Notes under the pieces: model-generated
The model's database searches: none
Seen by the model: the letters and a program-made list of their open reading frames with translations, nothing else
Told to the model about the DNA's origin: nothing
Translations under genes and position numbers: made by a program
Part shown: positions 17,453 through 26,903 of the stretch, piece by piece
Layout of the letters: every line of letters begins with the position of its first letter
How positions within the stretch are numbered: the stretch's first letter is position 1
Assembly: GCF_017744955.1 (NCBI RefSeq)
Contig: NZ_JAGIAG010000006.1
Location: 186,001 to 250,000, forward strand
DNA: 64,000 bases
DNA from: Dokdonella sp.
GTDB lineage: Bacteria > Pseudomonadota > Gammaproteobacteria > Xanthomonadales > Rhodanobacteraceae
Direction: 5' to 3'

Positions 17453-17683
17453 ATGGCCGCTCGAACCCGCATCCCCCTCAAGAAGCGCCTGCTCACCGTC
17501 GGCTCCAGCTTCTACGCATACACCTACACGTATCGCCATCACAGCCGGCCAATCCATCCTCCCGTTCCTTACCTGCGCCTACGAGGTCACTGGCTGCGAC
17601 AGGCCGGCTTTGCAATAGGTCAGAAGGTGGATATTCATATCGGAGATGGGCGCATCACGATTGTCCCCGCCACTTCGAGTTGA
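17453..17683 (+). CDS. SymE-like toxin (type I toxin-antitoxin family)
   Basis: A 76-residue protein whose C-terminal half (YLRLRGHWLRQAGF, then GQKVDIHIGDGRITIVP) matches SymE-family toxins, which evolved from AbrB/SpoVT-type DNA-binding folds. The N-terminus is basic. In E. coli, SymE is an SOS-induced toxin silenced by the antisense RNA SymR. Here no LexA-like box is obvious and the leader itself carries self-complementary switches. The start is fixed by AGGAAG five bases upstream. A strong terminator follows, so it is a single-gene unit. Confidence 0.75.
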   Translation: MAARTRIPLKKRLLTVGSSFYAYTYTYRHHSRPIHPPVPYLRLRGHWLRQAGFAIGQKVDIHIGDGRITIVPATSS

Positions 17684-17686
17684 TCC

Positions 17687-17730
17687 GCTTGGGCGGATGG
17701 ATAAAACCCCGCTCCATCCGCCAAGCTTTT
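17687..17730 (+). terminator. Terminator after SymE-like gene
   Basis: GCTTGGGCGGATGG (17687-17700) pairs with CCATCCGCCAAGC (17714-17726) with one bulged G, followed by TTTT. This is a clear intrinsic terminator a few bases after the stop codon. Confidence 0.8.
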
Positions 17731-18000
17731 GGACCCAGTGAAGCCGGAAAGCAAGCTAGCCATCGCACCTACCCCGCCGCTGACCTTCCGGTCATTACAA
17801 CCAAATCACGACCACATCCGGTGTCGTGTAAACGGAACAGATGATCACCACAAGAATAAGGTATCCCGCTCCCGTTTTACCCTGTCCATTGATAAGTGAA
17901 CCTGACCCCGTTTTTTTTCGGGCTATCGGTCACCGAAGAATTTTGCCAAGGCGCAGGCGCCCTAATTAAACCGTCCGAGAAAGCGGGGGTGGTCCATGTG
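17731..18000. other. Island spacer without recognised gene
   Basis: AT-richer than the surroundings. It contains an eight-T run near 17913 preceded by CCTGACCCCG. ATTAAACC at 17965-17972 could be a decayed attC end of the leftmost cassette, but no matching inner stem is visible. Confidence 0.4.
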
Positions 18001-18444
18001 TCATTGCCGACACATTTCTAATACGTGCCAACAAATGTACAAAACGGCACCGGCTATTAGAAAGTAAAACTGAAATTTGGATAGAGAATTTGCGACGCTT
18101 GACTTGGATTCAATTGCGGCACGGATGCCAGCACAGGCAGCCTCCTGCATTTGAGAATTACGACCAACCTCCGGATGCTCCCCGTTTTGCACACGGATAA
18201 GTTCGGAATTTGCATACAAAGTTGAATTTACGTATGCAATGTTACGACAGCCGAAGAAGAAACTAAACCCCCAACAAAGAACAGCGAGCCCAAGAGGAAT
18301 TTGGAACCAAGAGATATGATGGCCACGTGTTTGCGTGATCGCAAAAGCAATTGATGCACCGGCAGCAGCAAGCAGGAAATATGCATACTTGTCTTGCGAC
18401 GTCCGCAACGCACGGTAAACCTCAAGCTGAGCATCATTTGACAT
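18001..18444 (-). CDS. Cassette gene: three-helix membrane protein, unknown
   Basis: A 147-residue protein with three membrane helices (about residues 20-37, 47-64 and 122-142) and a polar stretch between the second and third. GAGG seven bases before the ATG supports the start. It lies directly downstream of a degenerate attC site on the same strand, so it is probably the third cassette of the array. Composition is clearly AT-richer than core genes here. Function unknown. Confidence 0.7.
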   Translation of the reverse strand: MSNDAQLEVYRALRTSQDKYAYFLLAAAGASIAFAITQTRGHHISWFQIPLGLAVLCWGFSFFFGCRNIAYVNSTLYANSELIRVQNGEHPEVGRNSQMQEAACAGIRAAIESKSSVANSLSKFQFYFLIAGAVLYICWHVLEMCRQ

Positions 18445-18463
18445 GCAGCGCCCTCGTGTGTCG

Positions 18464-18523
18464 ATTTAATTCCAGAATTATTACGCGCACCGGAGCGACG
18501 TCGGCCCGAACAAATTGTTAGGC
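18464..18523 (-). repeat. Integron attC site (second, degenerate R')
   Basis: Read on the minus strand, GCCTAAC (18523-18517, inverse core R'') and AATTTGTTC begin the site. Inner pairing follows around GGGCCGACGTCG, and the site ends AATTCTGGAATTAAAT. The R' core is ATTAAAT (18470-18464) instead of GTTRRRY, i.e. the crucial G is A. The 60-bp length and flanks fit the attC class. The lost G suggests the junction can no longer be cut normally. Confidence 0.65.
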
Positions 18524-18527
18524 ACAG

Positions 18528-19076
18528 TCAGTCCAGTGGAACTGGCTTGCCATTGTCGAAGTAAACACGAAGCCGCCAAGCACGATACATCACTACCATC
18601 CTTGAAATTCGTCTAGGAGGAGCCCCATTGAAGTAGGAATGACAAATGGCCTTGTCCATAGAGTGCCGGAGCTTCGTTCCTAGCTTGATTAGCTTCGCTG
18701 TGCGAATGCTCTTTCGGCTATCCTTCATATGGGCAATGTAGACTGGCATCCACTTTATTGTTCGAAATCCGTCATCAAGCCCCCAGAGGGCATACCTACA
18801 TTTAAGTCGGAGATCATCCACTTGCTTTGAGGAAGTTTCCGCCTTAACTCTGATAGCAGCGAATCTTTCATTCGTGCCTGAGTCGGCCATCTTCTTTGAA
18901 AGAGCGACAATCTTGTAGAGAAGATGACTAAGTTCATTGAACTCATTGTTAAGCAGAGCTAGCCTTGTCGTTCTCCCCTCAACCAGCCGGGCGGCTCGGG
19001 TTGTCCAGAGTAGAGATCCCAGAGACGCGCTCGCAGAAATCAGCGCAACAAATAATGCCGTTTCAGCTTGCGACAC
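18528..19076 (-). CDS. Cassette gene: membrane-anchored hypothetical protein
   Basis: A 182-residue protein with one N-terminal hydrophobic helix (about 6-25) followed by a long basic, helix-rich cytoplasmic part likely to form coiled coils (about 35-100). It is bounded by two attC sites on the same strand, with its stop only a few bases before R'', the classical cassette arrangement. The start codon lies about 13 bases inside the cassette after GTTAGGC. Composition is AT-richer than core genes. No family is recognised. Confidence 0.7.
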   Translation of the reverse strand: MSQAETALFVALISASASLGSLLWTTRAARLVEGRTTRLALLNNEFNELSHLLYKIVALSKKMADSGTNERFAAIRVKAETSSKQVDDLRLKCRYALWGLDDGFRTIKWMPVYIAHMKDSRKSIRTAKLIKLGTKLRHSMDKAICHSYFNGAPPRRISRMVVMYRAWRLRVYFDNGKPVPLD

Positions 19077-19088
19077 AACCCCCCCTAT

Positions 19089-19146
19089 GCCTAACTCCTG
19101 AATTAAGCCGCGCCGCGAAGCGGCGGCTTGAATAAATTGTTAGAGC
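19089..19146 (-). repeat. Integron attC site (aadA-like)
   Basis: On the minus strand the site runs from GCTCTAAC (R'', 19146-19139) to GTTAGGC (R', 19095-19089). Between them AAGCC(GCC) and GGCTT arms enclose a GCCGC-TTC-GCGGC hairpin. Order and spacing closely resemble the attC of aadA cassettes (TTCAAGCC...GGCTTAATTCA). The R' core matches GTTRRRY perfectly. It separates the TIR cassette from the next cassette. Confidence 0.88.
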
Positions 19147-19152
19147 GCACTT

Positions 19153-19848
19153 CTATCGCGAGGCAACAAGCTCAGCGATCTTTGCAGCCACTTCCGACAT
19201 GGAGTCCTCTGCGGTATCTAGACCTGTTCGCGAAGCCAACATCGGACTCACATCGCGAAGCGCCTCATATGTTGTGTTGTGCACAATGGGAACAAGCCGA
19301 TTTCCTGCGAGTAATGTTGAGAGTTCCTTGTCTGCAACGCTCTCTTTCGGCAGGCGCGCAAGAAGTGCTGGTGTTACAAGCACTAGGCCGACCTTTGAGT
19401 TGGCTAGCCCCTTATCAATTGCCCGCATCATTGGAACGCCTAGGCCAAGATCTTTTTCACTGAACCAGACTTTGACACCCGCAGCTTCGAGTAGATCGTG
19501 CAGTTGCTTTGCTGCTCCCTGCCGGTCATCCCAAGCGTGGCAAAGAAATACATCACGTCGGTCGGGGTGCAGCGCGATCTGAGCCTCCACCGATTCACGG
19601 ATTGGCGTTAGCGATTGCACCTCTAGAGGCGTATAGAAAACTACAGATCCTGCGCTGGACCAACGAGGCTTTGAGTTCTTGCGACCGCCGCTGCGTACAC
19701 TGCTGAAGTTGGAGCTGCTCGTTGATGGATAGTACGAACCGCTATAGCCACCACTGTAACGTGAGCTACTGCGATAACGGCAAGCCGGACATGCAGCGGC
19801 GGCAGCCGCTGAGCTGTGTCCACGTACTGGTGCTGTGCATCTGGCCAT
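19153..19848 (-). CDS. Cassette gene: TIR-domain protein, putative NADase effector
   Basis: A 231-residue protein. Residues 1-25 hold C4, H11, C20 and C23, a possible zinc finger. Residues 25-65 are Ser/Gly/Tyr-rich and probably disordered. A TIR domain runs from about 99 (DVFLCHAWDD) to the end. Glu131 in VWFSEKD sits where TIR NADases have their catalytic Glu, and AIDKGLANS (143-151) is family-typical. Bacterial TIR proteins commonly destroy NAD+ during phage defence. The gene stops seven bases before an attC R'' and its 5' cassette end is visible near 19913. AAGGA precedes the ATG. Confidence 0.88.
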   Translation of the reverse strand: MARCTAPVRGHSSAAAAAACPACRYRSSSRYSGGYSGSYYPSTSSSNFSSVRSGGRKNSKPRWSSAGSVVFYTPLEVQSLTPIRESVEAQIALHPDRRDVFLCHAWDDRQGAAKQLHDLLEAAGVKVWFSEKDLGLGVPMMRAIDKGLANSKVGLVLVTPALLARLPKESVADKELSTLLAGNRLVPIVHNTTYEALRDVSPMLASRTGLDTAEDSMSEVAAKIAELVASR

Positions 19849-19901
19849 GTATCAATCCTTCGATCTTGCGTTGAATGCCAAAGTGCGAGAAGTGATGATC
19901 G

Positions 19902-19913
19902 GTGCGCTCAAAC
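19902..19913 (-). repeat. 5' end of the TIR cassette (core-like site)
   Basis: On the minus strand GTTTGAGCGCAC is complementary, with one mismatch, to GTGCGCTCTAAC at the R'' end of the cassette's own attC. That is what a circular cassette requires of its first bases. The core reads GTTTGAG, so it departs from GTTRRRY at two positions. This sets the cassette at about 818 bp. Confidence 0.6.
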
Positions 19914-20082
19914 TACAAATAAGCCCAAAATAGACCCCGAAAGCGAGGCGCAGTACGGACGGATGGTCAGGAAATGTCCTTCCTTCGTCAAGCCGTTCCC
20001 AACATAAACTCAGTAAGTTGCCGATCCCGTTCGCCGTTAAAATAAAGGGACGAAATAGAGATCAGAGTCAGTTCTTTCTCCT

Positions 20083-21753
<1,671 letters not shown>

Positions 21754-21920
21754 CGGGTATCCGGTCGCTGACGGGGAAAACCCGATTATCGGCCGCGGCC
21801 CCGCTATTGTCAGCGCCGCAGGCGCGGAGTACCGTGCCGCGCAACCGGGGTTACTGGCGACTCCGGCGGACAATCGACGGAAGGCGTCCACCGCCTCCCT
21901 CGTTGCCGACAGGGGCCGTT

Positions 21921-23636
21921 GTGCAGCGTGCGTCCACGACCATTCCGATCGCGGCAGCGATGGCGTTGCTGTTCGCGTTGTGCGCGCATGCGATGGCGGC
22001 AGTCGCGGCTTCGCCGACGCCGACCCTGCGCATCGCGGCGCTGCCGCCCGCGGTCGAGGCGGACATCGCTTCCCTGCGTGCGGGTGAGCACGACGGCGAA
22101 CTCTCCGCGCTGACCGGTACGACGCCGACGATGACGTCGGGCAGCGGACAATGGCTGCGCGTCTCGCTCGACGCCGACTGGCACGCCGCGACGCCCCCAG
22201 TGCTGTCGATCCGCGACGCCAACCTCACCGAGATCCAGGTCTACGCGCCGCCGGCGTACGAGGCGCAAGTCCTGCTGCACAACCGCGCCGATGCGCAGGC
22301 GCGCTTCTCTCGCCACGCCCTCGTCTCCGTGCTGTCGCCCGACCTGCGCGCGGGCGAACCCATCTGGGTGCGCATCGGCGAAACGAAGACGCGCAAGAGC
22401 CTGCATTTCGAACTCGACGACCTCGCCACCTATCAGGCGAAGGACTTGCGCCACGTGCGCATCGCCACGCTGTTCGCCAGCGTGCAGCTGGCGATGATCC
22501 TCGTCGGACTGTGCTTGTGGCTGGCGCTGCGCGATCGGTTGTTCGCGTACTTCGTCGGCTATTCGAGCGTGCAACTGGTCTACCAGACGCTCGGCAGCGG
22601 CGAGTTGTACGACGTGGTCGGCGGCGTGGCGCTGGCGCCGCTCGGCACGCATGCCTCGTGGATCACCGCGGTCCTCTCGGCCGCGCTGGCGATCTCCTTC
22701 ATCCTCGAGTTCTGCGATCTGCAGCGGCAAACCCCGCGTCTCGCCCGCGCGCTCGGCGCGTTCCGCTGGCCGTTCCTGCTCGTCGTGCCGCTGATCCTGT
22801 TCGGCGACGACCGCCTCGACCGCTGGCTGCCGCCGGCGCTCAATGTGCTGCTCCTGCTCAGCGCGCTGCTGGCGATCGCCGACGTCATGCTGGTCGCCTG
22901 GCGCGGCAACCGCGCGGCGCGCTTCTTCGTGGTCGCCTGGCTGCCTCAAGTGGCCTTCACCGCCCTGCGCGTGGGCCAGCTCCTGCTCGGCTGGCCGCAG
23001 CCGCCGTGGATCGAATACGGCTTTCCGTTCACGATGGCGTTCTCGAGCATCGTGCTGATCCTCGGCCTCGCCGACGACACCTTGCGCGTGCGGCGCGAGC
23101 GCGACTTCGCCCATCACCTCGCCAGCCACGACGGCCTCACCGGCGCACTGAACCGGCGCGCGCTGCTGGCGCGGCTCGCCGACGCGGTCGTGCAGGCGCG
23201 CGAGCGCAGCTCGCCGCTGGCGCTGCTGTTCCTCGACATCGATCATTTCAAGTCGATCAACGACGAGCACGGCCATCCGGTCGGTGACGCCTGCCTCAAG
23301 GCCGTGGCCGATCGCGTGGCCGCGCTGCTGCGCCTGCCGCAGGTGCTCGGCCGCTACGGCGGCGAGGAGTTCGTCGCGCTGCTGCCGGGAAGCTCGCGCG
23401 AACGCGCGGCCGAAATCGGCGAACGCTTGCGCCACGCCGTCGAAGCGCTCCACGTCGACGCGGGCGGCACACCGCTGCGCCTGACCGTCAGCATCGGCGT
23501 CGCCGCGCTGGATTCCGCCGACGGCTCGCCCGAAACCCTGATCGCCGACGCCGACCGCGCCGTGTATCAGGCCAAGTCGAGCGGCCGCAATCGCGTCTGC
23601 GTCCACCCACCCTCCGCCGTCCCGAGAGCCGCATGA
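21921..23636 (+). CDS. Membrane diguanylate cyclase with 7TM-DISM sensor
   Basis: A 571-residue protein from GTG 21921 (AGGGG five bases before). A signal peptide is followed by a periplasmic 7TMR-DISMED2-type beta domain (about 35-170), seven membrane helices (about 180-385) and a C-terminal GGDEF domain (about 400-560). The active-site motif is GGEEF (about 479-483), so it should make c-di-GMP. The RxxD inhibitory site is absent (LPQV in its place). Its stop overlaps the next start as ATGA. It is divergent from hutU. Confidence 0.92.
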   Translation: MQRASTTIPIAAAMALLFALCAHAMAAVAASPTPTLRIAALPPAVEADIASLRAGEHDGELSALTGTTPTMTSGSGQWLRVSLDADWHAATPPVLSIRDANLTEIQVYAPPAYEAQVLLHNRADAQARFSRHALVSVLSPDLRAGEPIWVRIGETKTRKSLHFELDDLATYQAKDLRHVRIATLFASVQLAMILVGLCLWLALRDRLFAYFVGYSSVQLVYQTLGSGELYDVVGGVALAPLGTHASWITAVLSAALAISFILEFCDLQRQTPRLARALGAFRWPFLLVVPLILFGDDRLDRWLPPALNVLLLLSALLAIADVMLVAWRGNRAARFFVVAWLPQVAFTALRVGQLLLGWPQPPWIEYGFPFTMAFSSIVLILGLADDTLRVRRERDFAHHLASHDGLTGALNRRALLARLADAVVQARERSSPLALLFLDIDHFKSINDEHGHPVGDACLKAVADRVAALLRLPQVLGRYGGEEFVALLPGSSRERAAEIGERLRHAVEALHVDAGGTPLRLTVSIGVAALDSADGSPETLIADADRAVYQAKSSGRNRVCVHPPSAVPRAA

Positions 23637-24460
23637 GCACGAACGATCTCACCCCGAACGACCTCCTTCCCGGCGACGTCCTGCTGCACATGGGCGCCGG
23701 CGAATTGTCCAAGCTGATCGCCTGGGTCGGCGACAGCCTCTACAGCCACGCGGCCTTGGTCGTGGACAAGGGGCAGTTGATCGAGGCCGCCGCCAGCGGC
23801 GTGCGCCGCGCCGGCCTGGCGGAGCGCGCGCGCATGACCAAGGCGTTCCACTACATCGACGTCTTCCGCCCCGCGCAGCCGGCGCCGGACAACCACAGCG
23901 GCCTCGCCGCCCTGCTCGCCGCGAGCGACGCGTACCTCGGCCGTCCGTATCCGATGACCTCGCTGTTCCAGCTCGGCGTCACCTGCGCCGTGCGCAACAA
24001 GCTGACCGACGACCCGGCTCTGCGCATCGCGCTGCGCATGGCGCTCGACCTGGTGGTCAAGAACGACACCGACAAAGTGGTGTGCAGCGAGCTGGTCTAT
24101 CGCGGCTTCGACGAGGCGCGCACGACTCCGGCGCACGCCCTGCGCCTGCAGATCAGCACGCGCGCGGTGCCGCACCAGCCGGTGCCGAAGATCGACGTCG
24201 ACGCGCTGGCCAACGAATGCCTCGAGGACTACCGGCACTCGCTGCCGGCGCACTCCCTCCAGGCGGACGCGAACGGAGCGAAGGCATCGGCGCGCGATCT
24301 CGACGACCTGCTCGGCGCGGCGCGCTCGCGGCTCGGCATCGGCCAGGCCTCGTTGCAGGCAGCCGCGGACTACGCGCCGAATCCGAAGACCGTGCTGCCG
24401 GCCGATCTGGAGTTCAGTCCCGGACTGCGCCGCATGGGCCGTCTCGCGATGGCGGCCTGA
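23633..24460 (+). CDS. Permuted NlpC/P60 (YiiX-like) cysteine hydrolase
   Basis: A 275-residue cytoplasmic protein with a circularly permuted papain-like fold. The catalytic His is in YSHAALVV (about residue 39) and the Cys is in VVCSELVYRG (about 149). Members cleave lipid-linked or peptidoglycan-like amide or ester bonds; the substrate is unknown. The last 60 residues are an Ala-rich extension. The start overlaps the cyclase stop by four bases (ATGA), which predicts translational coupling. Confidence 0.82.
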   Translation: MSTNDLTPNDLLPGDVLLHMGAGELSKLIAWVGDSLYSHAALVVDKGQLIEAAASGVRRAGLAERARMTKAFHYIDVFRPAQPAPDNHSGLAALLAASDAYLGRPYPMTSLFQLGVTCAVRNKLTDDPALRIALRMALDLVVKNDTDKVVCSELVYRGFDEARTTPAHALRLQISTRAVPHQPVPKIDVDALANECLEDYRHSLPAHSLQADANGAKASARDLDDLLGAARSRLGIGQASLQAAADYAPNPKTVLPADLEFSPGLRRMGRLAMAA

Positions 24461-24585
24461 GCACCCCGGCGCGACGGTCGGTACGGCGTCGCGTCGCACG
24501 CCACATTCCGGCTCGGCACCACCAACAAAAGCATCGCGGGCCGGCGCGCGGCGCCCGCACCGTATTGCGTCGGCGAGCCGGCGAG

Positions 24586-24600
24586 GTATACGCTGTATAC
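24586..24600 (+). promoter_or_regulatory. Probable TetR autoregulatory operator
   Basis: GTATAC-GCT-GTATAC is a perfect 15-bp palindrome ending at the base before the TetR ATG. Its position would block transcription or initiation, the usual mode for TetR-family autorepression. A second half-site or separate -10 box is not obvious. Confidence 0.65.
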
Positions 24601-25182
24601 ATGACTCCGTCCGCCACCGCCGATCGCATCCTGCGCGCCGCACGCGCGCTGTTCGAGCAGGACGGCCCCGCCGCGGTCAGCATGCGCCGCGTCGCCGACG
24701 CGGTCGGCATCACCCCGATGGCGATCTACCGCCACTTCCCCAATCGCGAAGCGCTGCTCAAGCGCATCAGCGACGACGGCTTCCAGGAGATCGCGCACCG
24801 CTGGAGCGCTCGCGACGAAGGCGACGACGTGCTAGCGCGCCTTCTGGCGATCCAGCGCATCTATCTCGACTACGCGCTGGCGCATCCGCACCTGTTCGAC
24901 CACGCCTTCTCGGTGCGCCGCGAGGACGCGCGCAAGTTCCCCGAGGATTTCCGCGCGCGCCGCTCGCCGACCCTCAACGTGGTCGCCGACGTGGTGGTCG
25001 AGGCGCAGCGCGCCGGCCTGCTGCGCGACGGCGACGCCTGGGACATCGCGATGACCTTGTGGGCGCACACGCACGGCCTGATCGCGCTGTATCGCGCCGG
25101 CCGCTTCAGTTACGACGAGCGCGGGTTCCGCGCGTTCTACGACGCTTCGCTGGGGAGACTGTTCGATGGACTCAAGACCTGA
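24601..25182 (+). CDS. TetR/AcrR family regulator
   Basis: A 193-residue repressor. The N-terminal helix-turn-helix (about 9-55: ILRAARALFEQDG, then RVADAVGITPMAIYRHF) is typical of TetR, and the C-terminal domain resembles the WHG/TetR-C ligand-binding type. It sits directly behind a palindrome at its own ATG. Its 3' end overlaps the Lnt-like gene by 17 bases, so it probably controls both as one transcript. Confidence 0.92.
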   Translation: MTPSATADRILRAARALFEQDGPAAVSMRRVADAVGITPMAIYRHFPNREALLKRISDDGFQEIAHRWSARDEGDDVLARLLAIQRIYLDYALAHPHLFDHAFSVRREDARKFPEDFRARRSPTLNVVADVVVEAQRAGLLRDGDAWDIAMTLWAHTHGLIALYRAGRFSYDERGFRAFYDASLGRLFDGLKT

Positions 25183-26608
25183 TTTCGCGCCGGCGTGGGC
25201 CGGCGCCGCGGCGGTCGCGCTGGGCGCGGCCCTGTGGTGGCTGGCGAACGACCTGCAGCCGGCATGGTGGGCGGCATGGCTGGCGCCGCTGCCGGTGCTC
25301 GCCTATGCGCTGCGCGCACGCGCGCGCTCGGCGGCGCTGGCGACCTTCCTCGCCTTCGCGATCGGCGGCGGCGTGCAGTGGCACTACCTGCACGACGTGG
25401 TGCGCCTGCCGCTGACGGTGACGATCTCGGCGATCCTCGTACCTGCCGTGCTGATGCTGCTCGTGGTGCTGCCGTTCCGCGCACTCGCGTCGCGTGGCCG
25501 TGTCGTGGCGGCGACGTTCTTCGCGCCAGCCGCGGCGACCGGGCTCGCATGGCTGTCGGCGACCGCCTCGCCGCACGGCACGTTCGGCCACATCGCCTAT
25601 TCGCAGATGGATGCGCTGCCGGCGATCCAGGTGGCTGCGCTGCTCGGTCTGTGGGGCGTCGGCTTCGTCGTGTGGTTGCTGCCGTCTGCGCTCGCGGTAC
25701 TGATGTGCGCGAACGCGCCTGCGCCGCGCCGCGCGTCGTCCACCGGCCTTGCCGTGGCGACGCTCGCGTGCGCGCTCGGCTACGGCGCCTTGCGCCTGCA
25801 CGACGACGGCCCGACGCAGAGCGTGCGTGTCGGGCTGGTCAGCATCGGCGCGTCGAAGGAAGCGCAGGCCGATCTCGCGAAACCCGAAGGCGAACGCGTG
25901 CTCGCGCGCTACGTCGAGGAGATCGACCGGCTCGCCGCCGCCGGCGCGCAGATCGTCGTCGCGCCGGAGTCGGCCTTGCTGGTTCGCTCGCACGCGATTC
26001 CCGCGCTGCAGGAGCTGTCGACGCGCCGCGACGTGCGCCTCCTGATCGGCGCCGAGGACCACAGCGACGCGTCGGTCAAACGCAACGCCGCGCTGGTGTT
26101 CGAACCCGGCGCCGCGGAGCCGGTCGCGTACGCCAAGCGTCATCTGATCCCCGGCTTCGAGGACCGCTACACGCCAGGCGATCGCACGCTGCTGCTCGAC
26201 GGCACGCCGCGCGTCGGCGTGGCGATCTGCAAGGATCTCGACTTCCCCTCGACCGGCCTCGCCCATGGCCGCGACGGCTCGCAACTGCTGCTGGTGCCGG
26301 CCTGGGACTTCGACGAGGACGCCTGGCTGCACGGCCGCATGGCGGTGCTGCGCGGCGTCGAAGGCGGCTTCGCGATGGCGCGCGTCGCGCGCAGCGGCCT
26401 GCTCACGCTCAGCGACGACCGCGGCCGCGTGCTGGCGCAGGCGTCCAGCGTCGGCAGTGCGGAACCCGCCACCTTGCTCGGCGAACTGCCGCTGCGCACG
26501 ACGCGCACGCTCTATGCGCGCGTCGGCGACGCCTTCGGCTGGCTGTGCCTGATCGCCGCGGCCGTCACGGCGGCCAGCCTGTTGTGGCGGCGCAAGCGGC
26601 GGAGATAG
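25166..26608 (+). CDS. Lnt-like apolipoprotein N-acyltransferase/nitrilase membrane protein
   Basis: A 480-residue protein with about six N-terminal membrane helices (about 10-205), a C-terminal nitrilase domain (about 220-445) and a final helix. The nitrilase triad is visible: Glu in APESALL (about 272), Lys in AKRHLIPGFED (about 325) and Cys in VAICKDLDFP (about 355). This is the architecture of Lnt, which adds the third acyl chain to lipoproteins. The overlap with a TetR gene and the lack of corC or miaB nearby suggest an accessory, inducible paralogue. Confidence 0.82.
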   Translation: MDSRPDFAPAWAGAAAVALGAALWWLANDLQPAWWAAWLAPLPVLAYALRARARSAALATFLAFAIGGGVQWHYLHDVVRLPLTVTISAILVPAVLMLLVVLPFRALASRGRVVAATFFAPAAATGLAWLSATASPHGTFGHIAYSQMDALPAIQVAALLGLWGVGFVVWLLPSALAVLMCANAPAPRRASSTGLAVATLACALGYGALRLHDDGPTQSVRVGLVSIGASKEAQADLAKPEGERVLARYVEEIDRLAAAGAQIVVAPESALLVRSHAIPALQELSTRRDVRLLIGAEDHSDASVKRNAALVFEPGAAEPVAYAKRHLIPGFEDRYTPGDRTLLLDGTPRVGVAICKDLDFPSTGLAHGRDGSQLLLVPAWDFDEDAWLHGRMAVLRGVEGGFAMARVARSGLLTLSDDRGRVLAQASSVGSAEPATLLGELPLRTTRTLYARVGDAFGWLCLIAAAVTAASLLWRRKRRR

Positions 26609-26903
26609 CGGCGCGCCGTTTCGTCGCCATGCAGTCCCGCGCGGCCGGCGGCAGCACGGTATCGACTCCGGATAGGCCATGCGGCGATGGCCGCGCCTTC
26701 CGCGGCGGCGCCGACCGGCAGGCAGCGCGAAAATTCGATGTCGTCACATCCGCTTCGATTTTTCCAGCGTGATCGAGAGTGGATGGATTCCCGCATCCAC
26801 AGGAATGACGGTACGCAAGGCCGGGCGCGCCCATTCGAAGTCCCCTTAAGGTTTGCGGCGCGCTTCCGCGTAAAGGGGGGCAACCTCCTCACGCCCTCCG
26901 ACC
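26609..26903. other. Intergenic region
   Basis: No gene seen. The segment GATTCCCGCATCCACAGGAATGACG (26785-26809) resembles dispersed short repeats in Xanthomonadales; a similar phrase occurs at 31922-31945 (GATTCCCGCGCTCGCCGGAATGACG). Confidence 0.4.

Noticed and set aside
17453..17683. The SymE-like protein as an AbrB-type antitoxin
   Set aside because: The fold is related, but the GHWLRQAGF...GQKVDIHI pattern and the lone position fit SymE toxins, and no toxin gene is adjacent.
17155..17920. CCCCGTTTT-type phrases on both sides of the SymE gene as ends of a mobile element
   Set aside because: CTGGCCCCGTTTT (17171 region) and CCTGACCCCGTTTT (17905 region) are in the same orientation, short and without matching flanks; no target duplication is visible.
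19816..20007. A 63-codon plus-strand ORF overlapping the 5' end of the TIR gene
   Set aside because: It has no ribosome binding site or recognisable product and overlaps the TIR start region; the cassette boundary lies inside it.
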